Of a stretch of 64,000 bases of DNA, positions 56,955 through 64,000 are shown piece by piece. Position numbers and translations under genes: made by a program. The stretch is from Alcaligenaceae bacterium (GTDB lineage: Bacteria > Pseudomonadota > Gammaproteobacteria > Burkholderiales > Burkholderiaceae_B), in assembly GCA_013416395.1 (NCBI GenBank), contig JACCEP010000018.1, forward strand, positions 1-64,000, given 5' to 3'. The notes under the pieces were generated by a model, which made no database searches, was not told the DNA's origin, and saw nothing but the letters and a program-made list of their open reading frames with translations. Position 1 is the first letter of the stretch; every line of letters starts with the position of its first letter.

Positions 56955-57932
56955 GTGGCATTGTTTACCTTGCGCAGGTTGCTCCAGAGCCTGTTTGTAC
57001 TGCTGGCTGTTTCGATTGTTGTGTTCTTCGCCGTCTATGCGGTGGGAGACCCTATTGAGCTGTTGGTAAGCCCCGAAGCCACGGCCGAAGACCGATTGGC
57101 AACGATTGTGCGGTTAGGGCTGGACCAGCCCATCTGGAAGCAATACTTCGTTTTTCTGTGGAATGCCCTACACGGTGATTTGGGTACATCGTTCGTGCAT
57201 GGCATTCCGGCTATATCGTTGATTTTGCAGCGGATGCCGGCCACATTCGAACTGGTGATTGTTGCTATTTTTCTGACCTGTTTCTTGGGGATTCCACTGG
57301 GCTTGGTTGCGGGCCTGTATCGGGATCGCCCCCTGGGTCGTGGAATCATGGCGAGCTCTGTGCTGGGTTTTTCTTTGCCTAACTTCTGGCAAGGCATGAT
57401 GCTGATCCTGCTATTTGCCGTTTTGCTTGGCTGGCTGCCTGCATCGGGTCGGGGCGATACCGTTCAGGTACTGGGCGTACCGTGGTCAATTTTTACGGCT
57501 AATGGCTGGGCACACATCGCCATGCCAGCCGTCAATCTGGCATTGGCCAATATTGCACTGGTATTACGCCTGACCGCATCAGGGGTGGCTGAGGCCCAGT
57601 CACAGGAATACGTAAAGTTTGCCCGCGCCAAGGGGGTAAGACCTGGTCGTATTGTGCGGCGGCATATTCTTCGCAACATACTCATTCCAGTGGTGACGGT
57701 AGTGGGTATGGAGTTTGGCAGTCTTATTGCCTATTCCACAATCACCGAAACAGTATTCGCCTGGCCTGGCATGGGCAAGCTCTTGATCGACAGTGTTTAT
57801 CAGTTGGATCGCCCGGTCGTGGTCGCTTACGTGATGCTGGTAACGCTGATTTTTGTGCTCGTCAACTTCATTGTTGATCTTCTGTACGCTGCGCTGGATC
57901 CTCGTGTTCAGTTGGTGGCGTCTGCACAATAA
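56955..57932 (+). CDS. Peptide-type ABC transporter permease (DppB-like)
   Basis: A 325-residue inner-membrane permease with about six hydrophobic segments. The typical start FTLRRLLQSLFVLLAVSIVVFF is seen, and the EAA loop reads YVKFARAKGVRPGRIVRRHILRNILIPVVTVVG. It starts at GTG (56955). It pairs with the DppC-like permease encoded 12 bases downstream. Confidence 0.93.
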   Translation: MALFTLRRLLQSLFVLLAVSIVVFFAVYAVGDPIELLVSPEATAEDRLATIVRLGLDQPIWKQYFVFLWNALHGDLGTSFVHGIPAISLILQRMPATFELVIVAIFLTCFLGIPLGLVAGLYRDRPLGRGIMASSVLGFSLPNFWQGMMLILLFAVLLGWLPASGRGDTVQVLGVPWSIFTANGWAHIAMPAVNLALANIALVLRLTASGVAEAQSQEYVKFARAKGVRPGRIVRRHILRNILIPVVTVVGMEFGSLIAYSTITETVFAWPGMGKLLIDSVYQLDRPVVVAYVMLVTLIFVLVNFIVDLLYAALDPRVQLVASAQ

Positions 57933-57944
57933 ACGGAACAACTT

Positions 57945-58862
57945 ATGACACATCCCGCAAATAGCGAGAACGCGCGCACGATCGAACCCTTGATCGAGAC
58001 GCCACACCGTAAAAGTATTCTAAAGAAGCTGCGCAGTCGTCCGACTATAAGCGGGTCGGTCATCGCGCTGGCTGTCCTGATTGTGCTGGTCATGGCCGCG
58101 CCGTATTTTGCGCCGCAAAATCCTTACGACCTTGCCAGCCTGAATCTGCTCGATGGGCGACTGGCGCCGGGCGCAGAATCAATGGATGGTCACGTCTACT
58201 GGCTCGGTACTGACGATCAAGGCCGAGATATGCTTAGCGCCATTCTTTATGGGCTGCGCATCAGCCTGATCGTGGGCTTGTCTGCAGTAACCTTGGCCGC
58301 CACCATAGGGAGCCTGGCGGGCTTAATGGCGGCATATATCGGCGGGTTTGTCGACACGTTAATCATGCGTGTGGTCGACTTCATGCTCGGGTTTCCCACG
58401 ATATTGGTTGCCTTGGTACTGTTGGCCATGATGGGGCGTGGCGTCGATAAGGTGATTCTCGCGCTTGTCGTGGTGCAATGGGCACATTACGCGCGCATCA
58501 TGCGAAGTCGTGCTTTGCAAGAGCGGCGTAAAGAATACGTGGAAGCCGCTGCCAATTTGGGTTTTCCCGCCTGGCGCATCATGGTCTTTCATCTTCTGCC
58601 CAACTGCCTGGCGCCTGTCATGGTATTTGGAACGATTCAGATCGCGACCGCCATTGCGCTGGAGGCAACGCTGTCGTTTCTTGGGGTGGGTGTGCCCATT
58701 ACCGAGCCGTCGCTGGGTTTGCTTATTGCAACTGGGTTTGAATACCTGTTGTCGGGCGATTACTGGATCAGCATGTTCCCAGGTGTTGCGTTGCTGCTGT
58801 TGATTCTGTCCATCAATATCGTGGGTGATCGCCTGCGCGCCGCTCTGGATCCTCGTCAATGA
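57945..58862 (+). CDS. Peptide-type ABC transporter permease (DppC-like)
   Basis: A 305-residue permease. It has an N-terminal cytosolic segment, a first helix (VIALAVLIVLVMAAPYFAP), the HYWLGTDDQGRDMLSAILYG-type periplasmic motif (here VYWLGTDDQGRDMLSAILYG) and the EAA loop YVEAAANLGFPAWRIMVFHLLPN. It overlaps the following ATPase gene by four bases (ATGA). Confidence 0.93.
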   Translation: MTHPANSENARTIEPLIETPHRKSILKKLRSRPTISGSVIALAVLIVLVMAAPYFAPQNPYDLASLNLLDGRLAPGAESMDGHVYWLGTDDQGRDMLSAILYGLRISLIVGLSAVTLAATIGSLAGLMAAYIGGFVDTLIMRVVDFMLGFPTILVALVLLAMMGRGVDKVILALVVVQWAHYARIMRSRALQERRKEYVEAAANLGFPAWRIMVFHLLPNCLAPVMVFGTIQIATAIALEATLSFLGVGVPITEPSLGLLIATGFEYLLSGDYWISMFPGVALLLLILSINIVGDRLRAALDPRQ

Positions 58863-59845
58863 ATAATGAAATACTGCTGCAGGTAAGCGGACTGCGTACC
58901 GCGTTTCATACGGAACAGGGGGCATGGCCGGCTGTGGACGGCGTCGATCTGACAGTGCGTCGCGGCGAGATCCTGGGTCTGGTTGGCGAGTCTGGCTCGG
59001 GCAAATCCGTGACGGGTTTTTCGCTGCTGGGCCTGATTGACCCGCCGGGCGAGGTGGTTGCCGGCGAAATCCTGTTCAAGGGTGAAGACCTTCGCAAGTT
59101 GGACGAAGAGCAAATGCGTCGACTGCGAGGCAACCGCATTGCCATGATATTTCAGGATCCACTGATGACGCTAAACCCCGTTTTGCGCATCGGTGAGCAG
59201 ATGATGGAAGCCATTTTCACGCATGAGCGCGTTTCGACGCGCGTGGCCCGCGAACGATGTCGCGAGGCACTGGATATGGTGGGTATTCCGGCTCCGGAGA
59301 AGCGCCTTGACAGCTATCCGCACGAATTTTCGGGTGGAATGCGACAGCGGGTGGCCATTGCCATTGCTTTGCTGAATAATCCGGACCTGATTATTTGCGA
59401 TGAACCGACGACCGCTTTGGATGTCACGATTCAGGGCCAGATTCTGTATCGCATGCAAGAGATCTGTCGCAAGAACAATACTGCGTTGATCTGGATTACG
59501 CACGACTTGGGCGTTGTGGCCGAATTGGCCGATAACATCGCTGTCATGTATGCAGGGCGCATTGTTGAGGCTGGCCCGGTCGATGATGTGCTTGACGCGC
59601 CGCGTCACCCCTATACCAAGGGGTTGCTGGAGTCCATGCCGTCCACAACCGAACCCGGCGCGCGTCTGTACCAGATAGATGGGATGGCACCCAGCCTGAC
59701 CGGACGCCCATCTGGTTGTGCGTTCCGGCCTCGCTGCACCAACGCCATTGCCTATTGTGCAGAGAAATTTCCCGATGTTACCCATGAAGGATCGCGTAGC
59801 TTTTGCTGCCACGTTCCTGTTGTCTCTCAGGTGGAACAAGCATGA
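58859..59845 (+). CDS. Peptide-type ABC transporter ATP-binding protein (DppD-like)
   Basis: A 328-residue ATPase. Walker A is [11 protein letters not shown], the Q-loop is [13 protein letters not shown], the signature is [15 protein letters not shown] and Walker B is [14 protein letters not shown]. The C-terminal oligopeptide extension has [13 protein letters not shown] and a cysteine pattern ([10 protein letters not shown]) typical of Dpp/Opp ATPases. Overlaps the DppF-like gene by four bases. Confidence 0.94.
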   Translation: MNNEILLQVSGLRTAFHTEQGAWPAVDGVDLTVRRGEILGLVGESGSGKSVTGFSLLGLIDPPGEVVAGEILFKGEDLRKLDEEQMRRLRGNRIAMIFQDPLMTLNPVLRIGEQMMEAIFTHERVSTRVARERCREALDMVGIPAPEKRLDSYPHEFSGGMRQRVAIAIALLNNPDLIICDEPTTALDVTIQGQILYRMQEICRKNNTALIWITHDLGVVAELADNIAVMYAGRIVEAGPVDDVLDAPRHPYTKGLLESMPSTTEPGARLYQIDGMAPSLTGRPSGCAFRPRCTNAIAYCAEKFPDVTHEGSRSFCCHVPVVSQVEQA

Positions 59846-60843
59846 CCCAAAGTGACACGCCTGTCATTGAGTTGCGTAACGTTCACAAGCGTTTTGAACA
59901 GCACCCCGATCTGGCACAACGCATACTATCACTGGCCGGCAGACCTATGGATCGCCGTACTGTGCATGCAGTAAATGGTGTTGATCTAGCCATTAACCGT
60001 GGCGAGGTGCTCGGCTTGGTTGGAGAGTCTGGTTGCGGGAAGTCGACGTTGGGCCGTGTCGTGGCAGGCCTGCATCGACAGACTGAGGGAGAGCTGCTTT
60101 ACCAAGGGCGCTTGGTTGCTGCGATGAAGGGGGCGGAACGTCTTGACTACACCCTGGGCGTGCAGATGATCTTCCAGGACCCGCAGGCGTCACTTAACCC
60201 GCGTCAGCGATTACACCAGATTCTGGGCGAAGCCTTGCGTGTACACAAGTTGTCGCCTACCGGGAAAATTGGCGCACGTGTCGATCAGGCGCTGTCAGAG
60301 GTGGGCTTGCACAAGGAATATCGCGATCGTTACCCACATCAGATTTCGGGTGGGCAACGTCAACGGATAGGCATTGCTCGCGCACTGATGGTTGCGCCAA
60401 AGTTTCTTGTTTGTGACGAGCCTGTGGCGGCCCTGGATGTATCGATACAGGCCCAGATCATCAATTTGTTTATGGATCTGCGCGAGCAGCACGGATTCAC
60501 GTATTTGTTCATCAGCCACGATCTAGGTGTAGTCAAACATATTTCTGATCGCGTTGCGATCATGTATTTGGGCAAGATTGTCGAGCGCGCTTCTGCGAAG
60601 GAAATTTTTGCGCGGGCCAATCATCCGTATACTCAGGCCTTGTTGGCCGAGGTGCCCGACGTTAAGCGGCGTGGCCGTGCATTTGTTCCGATTCAGGGAG
60701 AAATTCCATCGCCTTTGAATCCACCTACGGGTTGTGCCTTTCATCCTCGATGTCCACGTGCGATGCCACGTTGCAGCGAACAGGTGCCAGAGTTAAAAGA
60801 AATCGCACCGGATCACTGGTCGGCCTGTCATTTGAACGATTGA
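59842..60843 (+). CDS. Peptide-type ABC transporter ATP-binding protein (DppF-like)
   Basis: A 333-residue ATPase, partner of the DppD-like protein. Walker A is [11 protein letters not shown], the Q-loop is MIFQDPQASLNPRQR, the signature is ISGGQRQRIGIARAL and Walker B is FLVCDEPVAALDVS. The C-terminal extension has HPYTQALLAEVPD and GCAFHPRCPRAMPRC. The ATG at 59842 overlaps the previous stop; the frame opens upstream at 59803. Confidence 0.94.
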   Translation: MTQSDTPVIELRNVHKRFEQHPDLAQRILSLAGRPMDRRTVHAVNGVDLAINRGEVLGLVGESGCGKSTLGRVVAGLHRQTEGELLYQGRLVAAMKGAERLDYTLGVQMIFQDPQASLNPRQRLHQILGEALRVHKLSPTGKIGARVDQALSEVGLHKEYRDRYPHQISGGQRQRIGIARALMVAPKFLVCDEPVAALDVSIQAQIINLFMDLREQHGFTYLFISHDLGVVKHISDRVAIMYLGKIVERASAKEIFARANHPYTQALLAEVPDVKRRGRAFVPIQGEIPSPLNPPTGCAFHPRCPRAMPRCSEQVPELKEIAPDHWSACHLND

Positions 60844-60850
60844 GAACAGC

Positions 60851-61759
60851 ATGAACTCCCCTGACAATTCCAATATCTTTCGCATGGAACGTGAGCTTGC
60901 CCATTCGGGTTGCAACGCAATTGTGTATATAGACGAAGAACACAATGCAGACCGACCCGTCACGCTGCATACTTATCGTTCGGGCGCTTATACACCCGGG
61001 CAGCCCGTGGTCATCGTGCAGCACGGCATGTTGCGCAATGGCGATGAATATCGAGATTTCTGGATACCGGCGGCGGATAAGCATAAATTGCTGATCATTG
61101 CACCCACCTTTTCCGATGAAGCATGGCCCGATGTAGACCATTACAACAACGGCAGCGTCTTTAGCTCGACAGATGGTAAGCCCAGGGCGGGCGATAGCTG
61201 GGCCTATGCGATAGTTGGTCGCATTATCGATTCCCTGCGTGCTTCGGGTGTCGTCGACCATAATAAGGTTTATTTGTTTGGGCATTCGGCCGGGGGGCAG
61301 TTTGTACATCGGTTAATGAGCAGTCAGTCGCATGAACTATTCCACGCTGTGGCACCTGCCAATGCGGGCTGGTACACCATGCCTACGTTTGCCCATGCCT
61401 TTCCGGAAGGCATGGATGGTATTGGCCTCAACCAGCAAAACTTACAGCGCCTGTTTGCTTACCCCATGATGATTCTGGCCGGCGACCAGGACGTGGCGAC
61501 AGACGACCCCAACCTGCCGTCCGGTGCCGCTGCCTTGCGGCAAGGCCCGCATCGATATGCACGGGCGCATCACTATTTTGAAACCGGCAAGCGAGAAGCA
61601 AAACGCCTTGGCGTGCCGTTCAACTGGACCTTGCAGACCGTTCCTGGCATCGGGCATGATGGCAGAGCCATGTCAGCCGCATGTGCGAGCCTGTGGTTTG
61701 AGAACCGATTGCCCAGTGATAAAGAACTTGACGCCTTGGCTGGCCAGCACGTTGCCTGA
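60851..61759 (+). CDS. Alpha/beta hydrolase (poly-hydroxyalkanoate depolymerase/esterase-like)
   Basis: A 302-residue hydrolase. The nucleophile elbow is LFGHSAGGQFVHRLMSS (G-x-S-x-G), the oxyanion region is VVIVQHGMLRNGDEYR, and a late Asp and His (LAGDQDVATDD, VPGIGHDGRAMS) complete the triad. No signal peptide is seen, so it is cytoplasmic. It lies 7 bases after the ATPase gene, in the same operon, so it may hydrolyse an ester or amide of the imported compound. Confidence 0.85.
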   Translation: MNSPDNSNIFRMERELAHSGCNAIVYIDEEHNADRPVTLHTYRSGAYTPGQPVVIVQHGMLRNGDEYRDFWIPAADKHKLLIIAPTFSDEAWPDVDHYNNGSVFSSTDGKPRAGDSWAYAIVGRIIDSLRASGVVDHNKVYLFGHSAGGQFVHRLMSSQSHELFHAVAPANAGWYTMPTFAHAFPEGMDGIGLNQQNLQRLFAYPMMILAGDQDVATDDPNLPSGAAALRQGPHRYARAHHYFETGKREAKRLGVPFNWTLQTVPGIGHDGRAMSAACASLWFENRLPSDKELDALAGQHVA

Positions 61760-61791
61760 TTATTTAACCTTTCACTTAGCGAGCACACTCC

Positions 61792-62922
61792 ATGACCTAT
61801 ACACAGAAAACCCAAGCGCTTGTTTCGGGTATCCAGGAATGGATACGCTGCGAGTCGCCCTCTAGTTCAAGTGAGGGTGTTGCCGCCATGGCGAAGCTCG
61901 TTCAGGCAAAAGCGGCAGAAGCCGGCTTGAGGGTAGAGGTTACGTCTATTGGCGACGAGGTAGGACCGCTGGTTTACGTGACTAATCGCGCTAAGGAAGA
62001 TGATCGCCCGGGCATACTCATTCTTGGGCACTTGGATACGGTGCATCCGATCGGTACCTTGCAGGAGAATCCTTGCCGTATTGAGGATGATCGTTTGTAC
62101 GGGCCAGGCAGCTACGACATGAAGGCCGGCATCTATCTGGCATTGACAGCAATGATGGACCTGGCAGATCCCAATGCTACGCGGTTGCCAGTGGACTTTC
62201 TGATGGTGCCAGATGAAGAAACAGGCAGCCATGCATCCCGACCGTCGATCGAACAGTATGCGGCCAATGCCAAATATGGTCTGGTCTGTGAGCCTGCCCG
62301 TCCAGATGGCGGCAAATGCGTGACGGCACGTAAGGGAACTGGCATGCTTCGCCTGAACGTTAAGGGGCGGCCAGCACACGCCGGCATGCAACACGAAAAA
62401 GGCCGCAGCGCCATACGCGAGATGGCCCACCAGGTTCTGGCACTGGAAGGGATGACCGACTACGAGCGTGGTGTGACCGTCAGCGTAGGAACCATCGCAG
62501 GCGGTACAGTGACCAATACCATCCCGGGGCGATGTCGTTGCGTTGTTGATTTTCGTGTGCCTGACATGGATGCGGCAGACGGTGTGATAGGCCGCATGCG
62601 CAGCCTGCGTGCTGTAGACCCTGATGTTGAGCTAGATATCGACGTTGAGCTTAATCGCCCGCCCATGGTCAAGACAGAGGCATCGGCAGCGTTGCTTCAG
62701 ATGGCGCAAGCCTGCGCGAGCAAGGCCGGCTTTGCTCTCGAAGATGCTCCCATGACTGGCGGCGGTAGTGATGCCAACTTTACCTCTGCAATGGGTGTGC
62801 CAACGCTAGATGGGCTGGGTGCCGATGGTGATGGTGCTCATACGCTAAATGAATATATCTTGGTATCGACGCTGGAAATGCGCCAGGAGTTCTGGGCTAA
62901 GCTGTTGTGCGAGCTGGATTGA
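61792..62922 (+). CDS. M20-family metallopeptidase (glutamate carboxypeptidase/CPG2-like)
   Basis: A 376-residue di-zinc peptidase. Metal and catalytic residues: His and Asp in LILGHLDTVHPIG, Asp in GPGSYDMKAGIY, Glu-Glu in VPDEETGSHASR, and a late His in DGAHTLNEYI. The dimerisation domain sits in between (GTGMLRLNVKGRPAHAGMQH). It has no signal peptide and should act in the cytoplasm. Located 32 bases after the esterase gene in the ABC importer operon, it probably cleaves the imported peptide or N-acyl amino acid. Confidence 0.92.
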   Translation: MTYTQKTQALVSGIQEWIRCESPSSSSEGVAAMAKLVQAKAAEAGLRVEVTSIGDEVGPLVYVTNRAKEDDRPGILILGHLDTVHPIGTLQENPCRIEDDRLYGPGSYDMKAGIYLALTAMMDLADPNATRLPVDFLMVPDEETGSHASRPSIEQYAANAKYGLVCEPARPDGGKCVTARKGTGMLRLNVKGRPAHAGMQHEKGRSAIREMAHQVLALEGMTDYERGVTVSVGTIAGGTVTNTIPGRCRCVVDFRVPDMDAADGVIGRMRSLRAVDPDVELDIDVELNRPPMVKTEASAALLQMAQACASKAGFALEDAPMTGGGSDANFTSAMGVPTLDGLGADGDGAHTLNEYILVSTLEMRQEFWAKLLCELD

Positions 62923-63049
62923 GCGGCTTTGGGTTTTTACCTAACTTTGCATAAAGTCGGGCACGTTGCTGCCGCGCCTAACTACGCGAGCTTGAAGGTC
63001 GCGCTATCTGTTGTGTCCGCTTTTGGGTCAAGGGGTAGCGCGTTAAAAA

Positions 63050-63982
63050 TTAATCTGCCAGCCATCGAGCAGATGGCCAGTTTTTTGTTGCGACAGAGTC
63101 TTTGACGCATTGAATTAATTCAGTCATGACGCAACGCACGCTGTTTGAGTGAGGATGTGCGGTTGAAGCGCCGATCACAATGCGACGTGTCAAAACCGGT
63201 TGGCTTACCGGTGCAGCCGCCAAAATGCCGTTGGCTACATCTTCGACAACCGCAATTGAGGGCAATATCGTGTAGCCGTGTCCATCGAGTACCAGACGCT
63301 TTTGGACGCTCATTGCGTTAGTTTCCGCCTGAATGAGCAGTGTGCGAGTATGAGCCTTTGCTGCTTGTTCCACCAGAGTGCGAAGACCGTGAGGAGAACT
63401 GGGCAAAATAAGTGGCCGATCCAAAATATCGATAAACGGCACAGAGACTGTCTGGTTCAAGCCGCTATCAGGCGGTCCGACTAGCCAAAGGCTTTCTTCC
63501 AGTAGTGGCTTGGTTTGAATGGCTGGCGTGTGTTTGTTTTCGTATAAGAGTGCCATGTCGACATCACCGATCTTGAGCCAATTGGCCAGATGACCTGCAT
63601 ATCCGGTTGTGATGCGAAGCAGTATGCCTGGATAGCGCTCCTTGAGTGCACGCAGTAGCGCGCTCGATAGTACGTCACTGGTGCTCGGCAGTAGGCCGAC
63701 CGTCACAATCCCCCTGATCCCATCTGGCGAAGGCCGTATTTCTGCCATGGCCCGTTCTATTTCGTTGAGGACTCGTCTGGCGTAGCCTTCCAGAACCCTT
63801 CCCGCTTCGGTCAGTTGCATGCCGTGCCGTCCACGAGAAAAAAGCGTGGTGCCCATATCTTCCTCCAGCATGCGTAATTGTCTCGATACTGCTGGCTGAA
63901 CGATATTGAGTAGTGCGGCGGCCTTGGTCACGTTCCCCGTCTCTACGGTGGTGAGAAATGCTCGAAGTTGCTTCAATTCCAT
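63050..63982 (-). CDS. LysR-family transcriptional regulator
   Basis: A 310-residue LysR protein of the NAC/Cbl-like branch (LKQLRAFLTTVETGNVTKAAALLNIVQPAVSRQLRMLEE). The effector domain is complete. It is convergent with the peptidase gene, so its target may instead lie beyond the window or be the importer operon. The start ATG at 63982 is near the window end. Confidence 0.88.
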   Translation of the reverse strand: MELKQLRAFLTTVETGNVTKAAALLNIVQPAVSRQLRMLEEDMGTTLFSRGRHGMQLTEAGRVLEGYARRVLNEIERAMAEIRPSPDGIRGIVTVGLLPSTSDVLSSALLRALKERYPGILLRITTGYAGHLANWLKIGDVDMALLYENKHTPAIQTKPLLEESLWLVGPPDSGLNQTVSVPFIDILDRPLILPSSPHGLRTLVEQAAKAHTRTLLIQAETNAMSVQKRLVLDGHGYTILPSIAVVEDVANGILAAAPVSQPVLTRRIVIGASTAHPHSNSVRCVMTELIQCVKDSVATKNWPSARWLAD

Positions 63983-64000
63983 AATTTTGCTTTCAAGTAT

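Overview
The window looks like a chromosomal segment of a betaproteobacterium of the order Burkholderiales, most like the Alcaligenaceae (Advenella, Pusillimonas, Alcaligenes, Bordetella relatives). This rests on moderate GC content, a phasin gene, eight LysR-type regulators (most divergent from one target gene), STAS-fused MCE permease genes, and protein sequences that read like that group. No rRNA, tRNA or CRISPR array was seen. The genus is an inference.

Layout. 0-0.3 kb: right end of an IS200/IS605-type element with the last part of tnpB. 0.3-9 kb: metabolic genes, each paired with a LysR regulator (MFS exporter, DkgB-like reductase, L-serine dehydratase SdaA, TauE-like permease); sdaA has an array of 22 seven-base repeats in its leader. 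9.2-15.3 kb: a periplasmic redox/metal stress module with msrPQ, a YVTN beta-propeller protein and a DUF305 protein, facing a CusR/HprR-type two-component system. Two near-identical ATGACA-N4-TGTCAT operators suggest one local regulon. 15.2-24.6 kb: old yellow enzyme with LysR, an RcnB-like protein, a DUF1932 dehydrogenase, a four-gene MCE lipid-transport operon, a phasin and a haloacid dehalogenase.

24.7-36 kb is an accessory, partly decayed region. Two hipA remnants form about 170-bp direct repeats around a cassette of LysR, SDR and a truncated amidohydrolase. It also holds a carboxymuconolactone decarboxylase/cupin/aldo-keto reductase/MFS group, a transposase tail, an SDR fragment, an intact RelE/Xre-type toxin-antitoxin pair, an inverted relic of the same antitoxin and a vapC relic. 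36-38.3 kb: LysR and glutathione-dependent formaldehyde dehydrogenase.

38.3-47.9 kb: a complete nitrate assimilation operon on the minus strand (nrtA-nrtB-nrtD-nirB-nirD-nasA-cobA) for uptake, reduction to ammonium and siroheme supply. It has a clear sigma-54 promoter and two NtrC-like sites upstream.

48.2-54.7 kb is the most notable system: an orphan FecI-type sigma factor, a TonB-dependent receptor with an N-terminal signalling domain, a hemophilin-like secreted protein, and a Slam (type XI secretion) outer-membrane protein. The set resembles the HphR/HphA/HphS heme-scavenging system, but here it sits beside an ECF sigma factor with no FecR gene visible. A perfect terminator-like hairpin lies between cargo and secretor genes, and Fur-like sites precede the sigma-factor and cargo genes.

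55-64 kb: a peptide-type ABC importer (binding protein, two permeases, two ATPases) with an esterase and an M20 carboxypeptidase, then a convergent LysR gene. Start codons were chosen by family alignment from memory and visible ribosome binding sites; no database search was possible.
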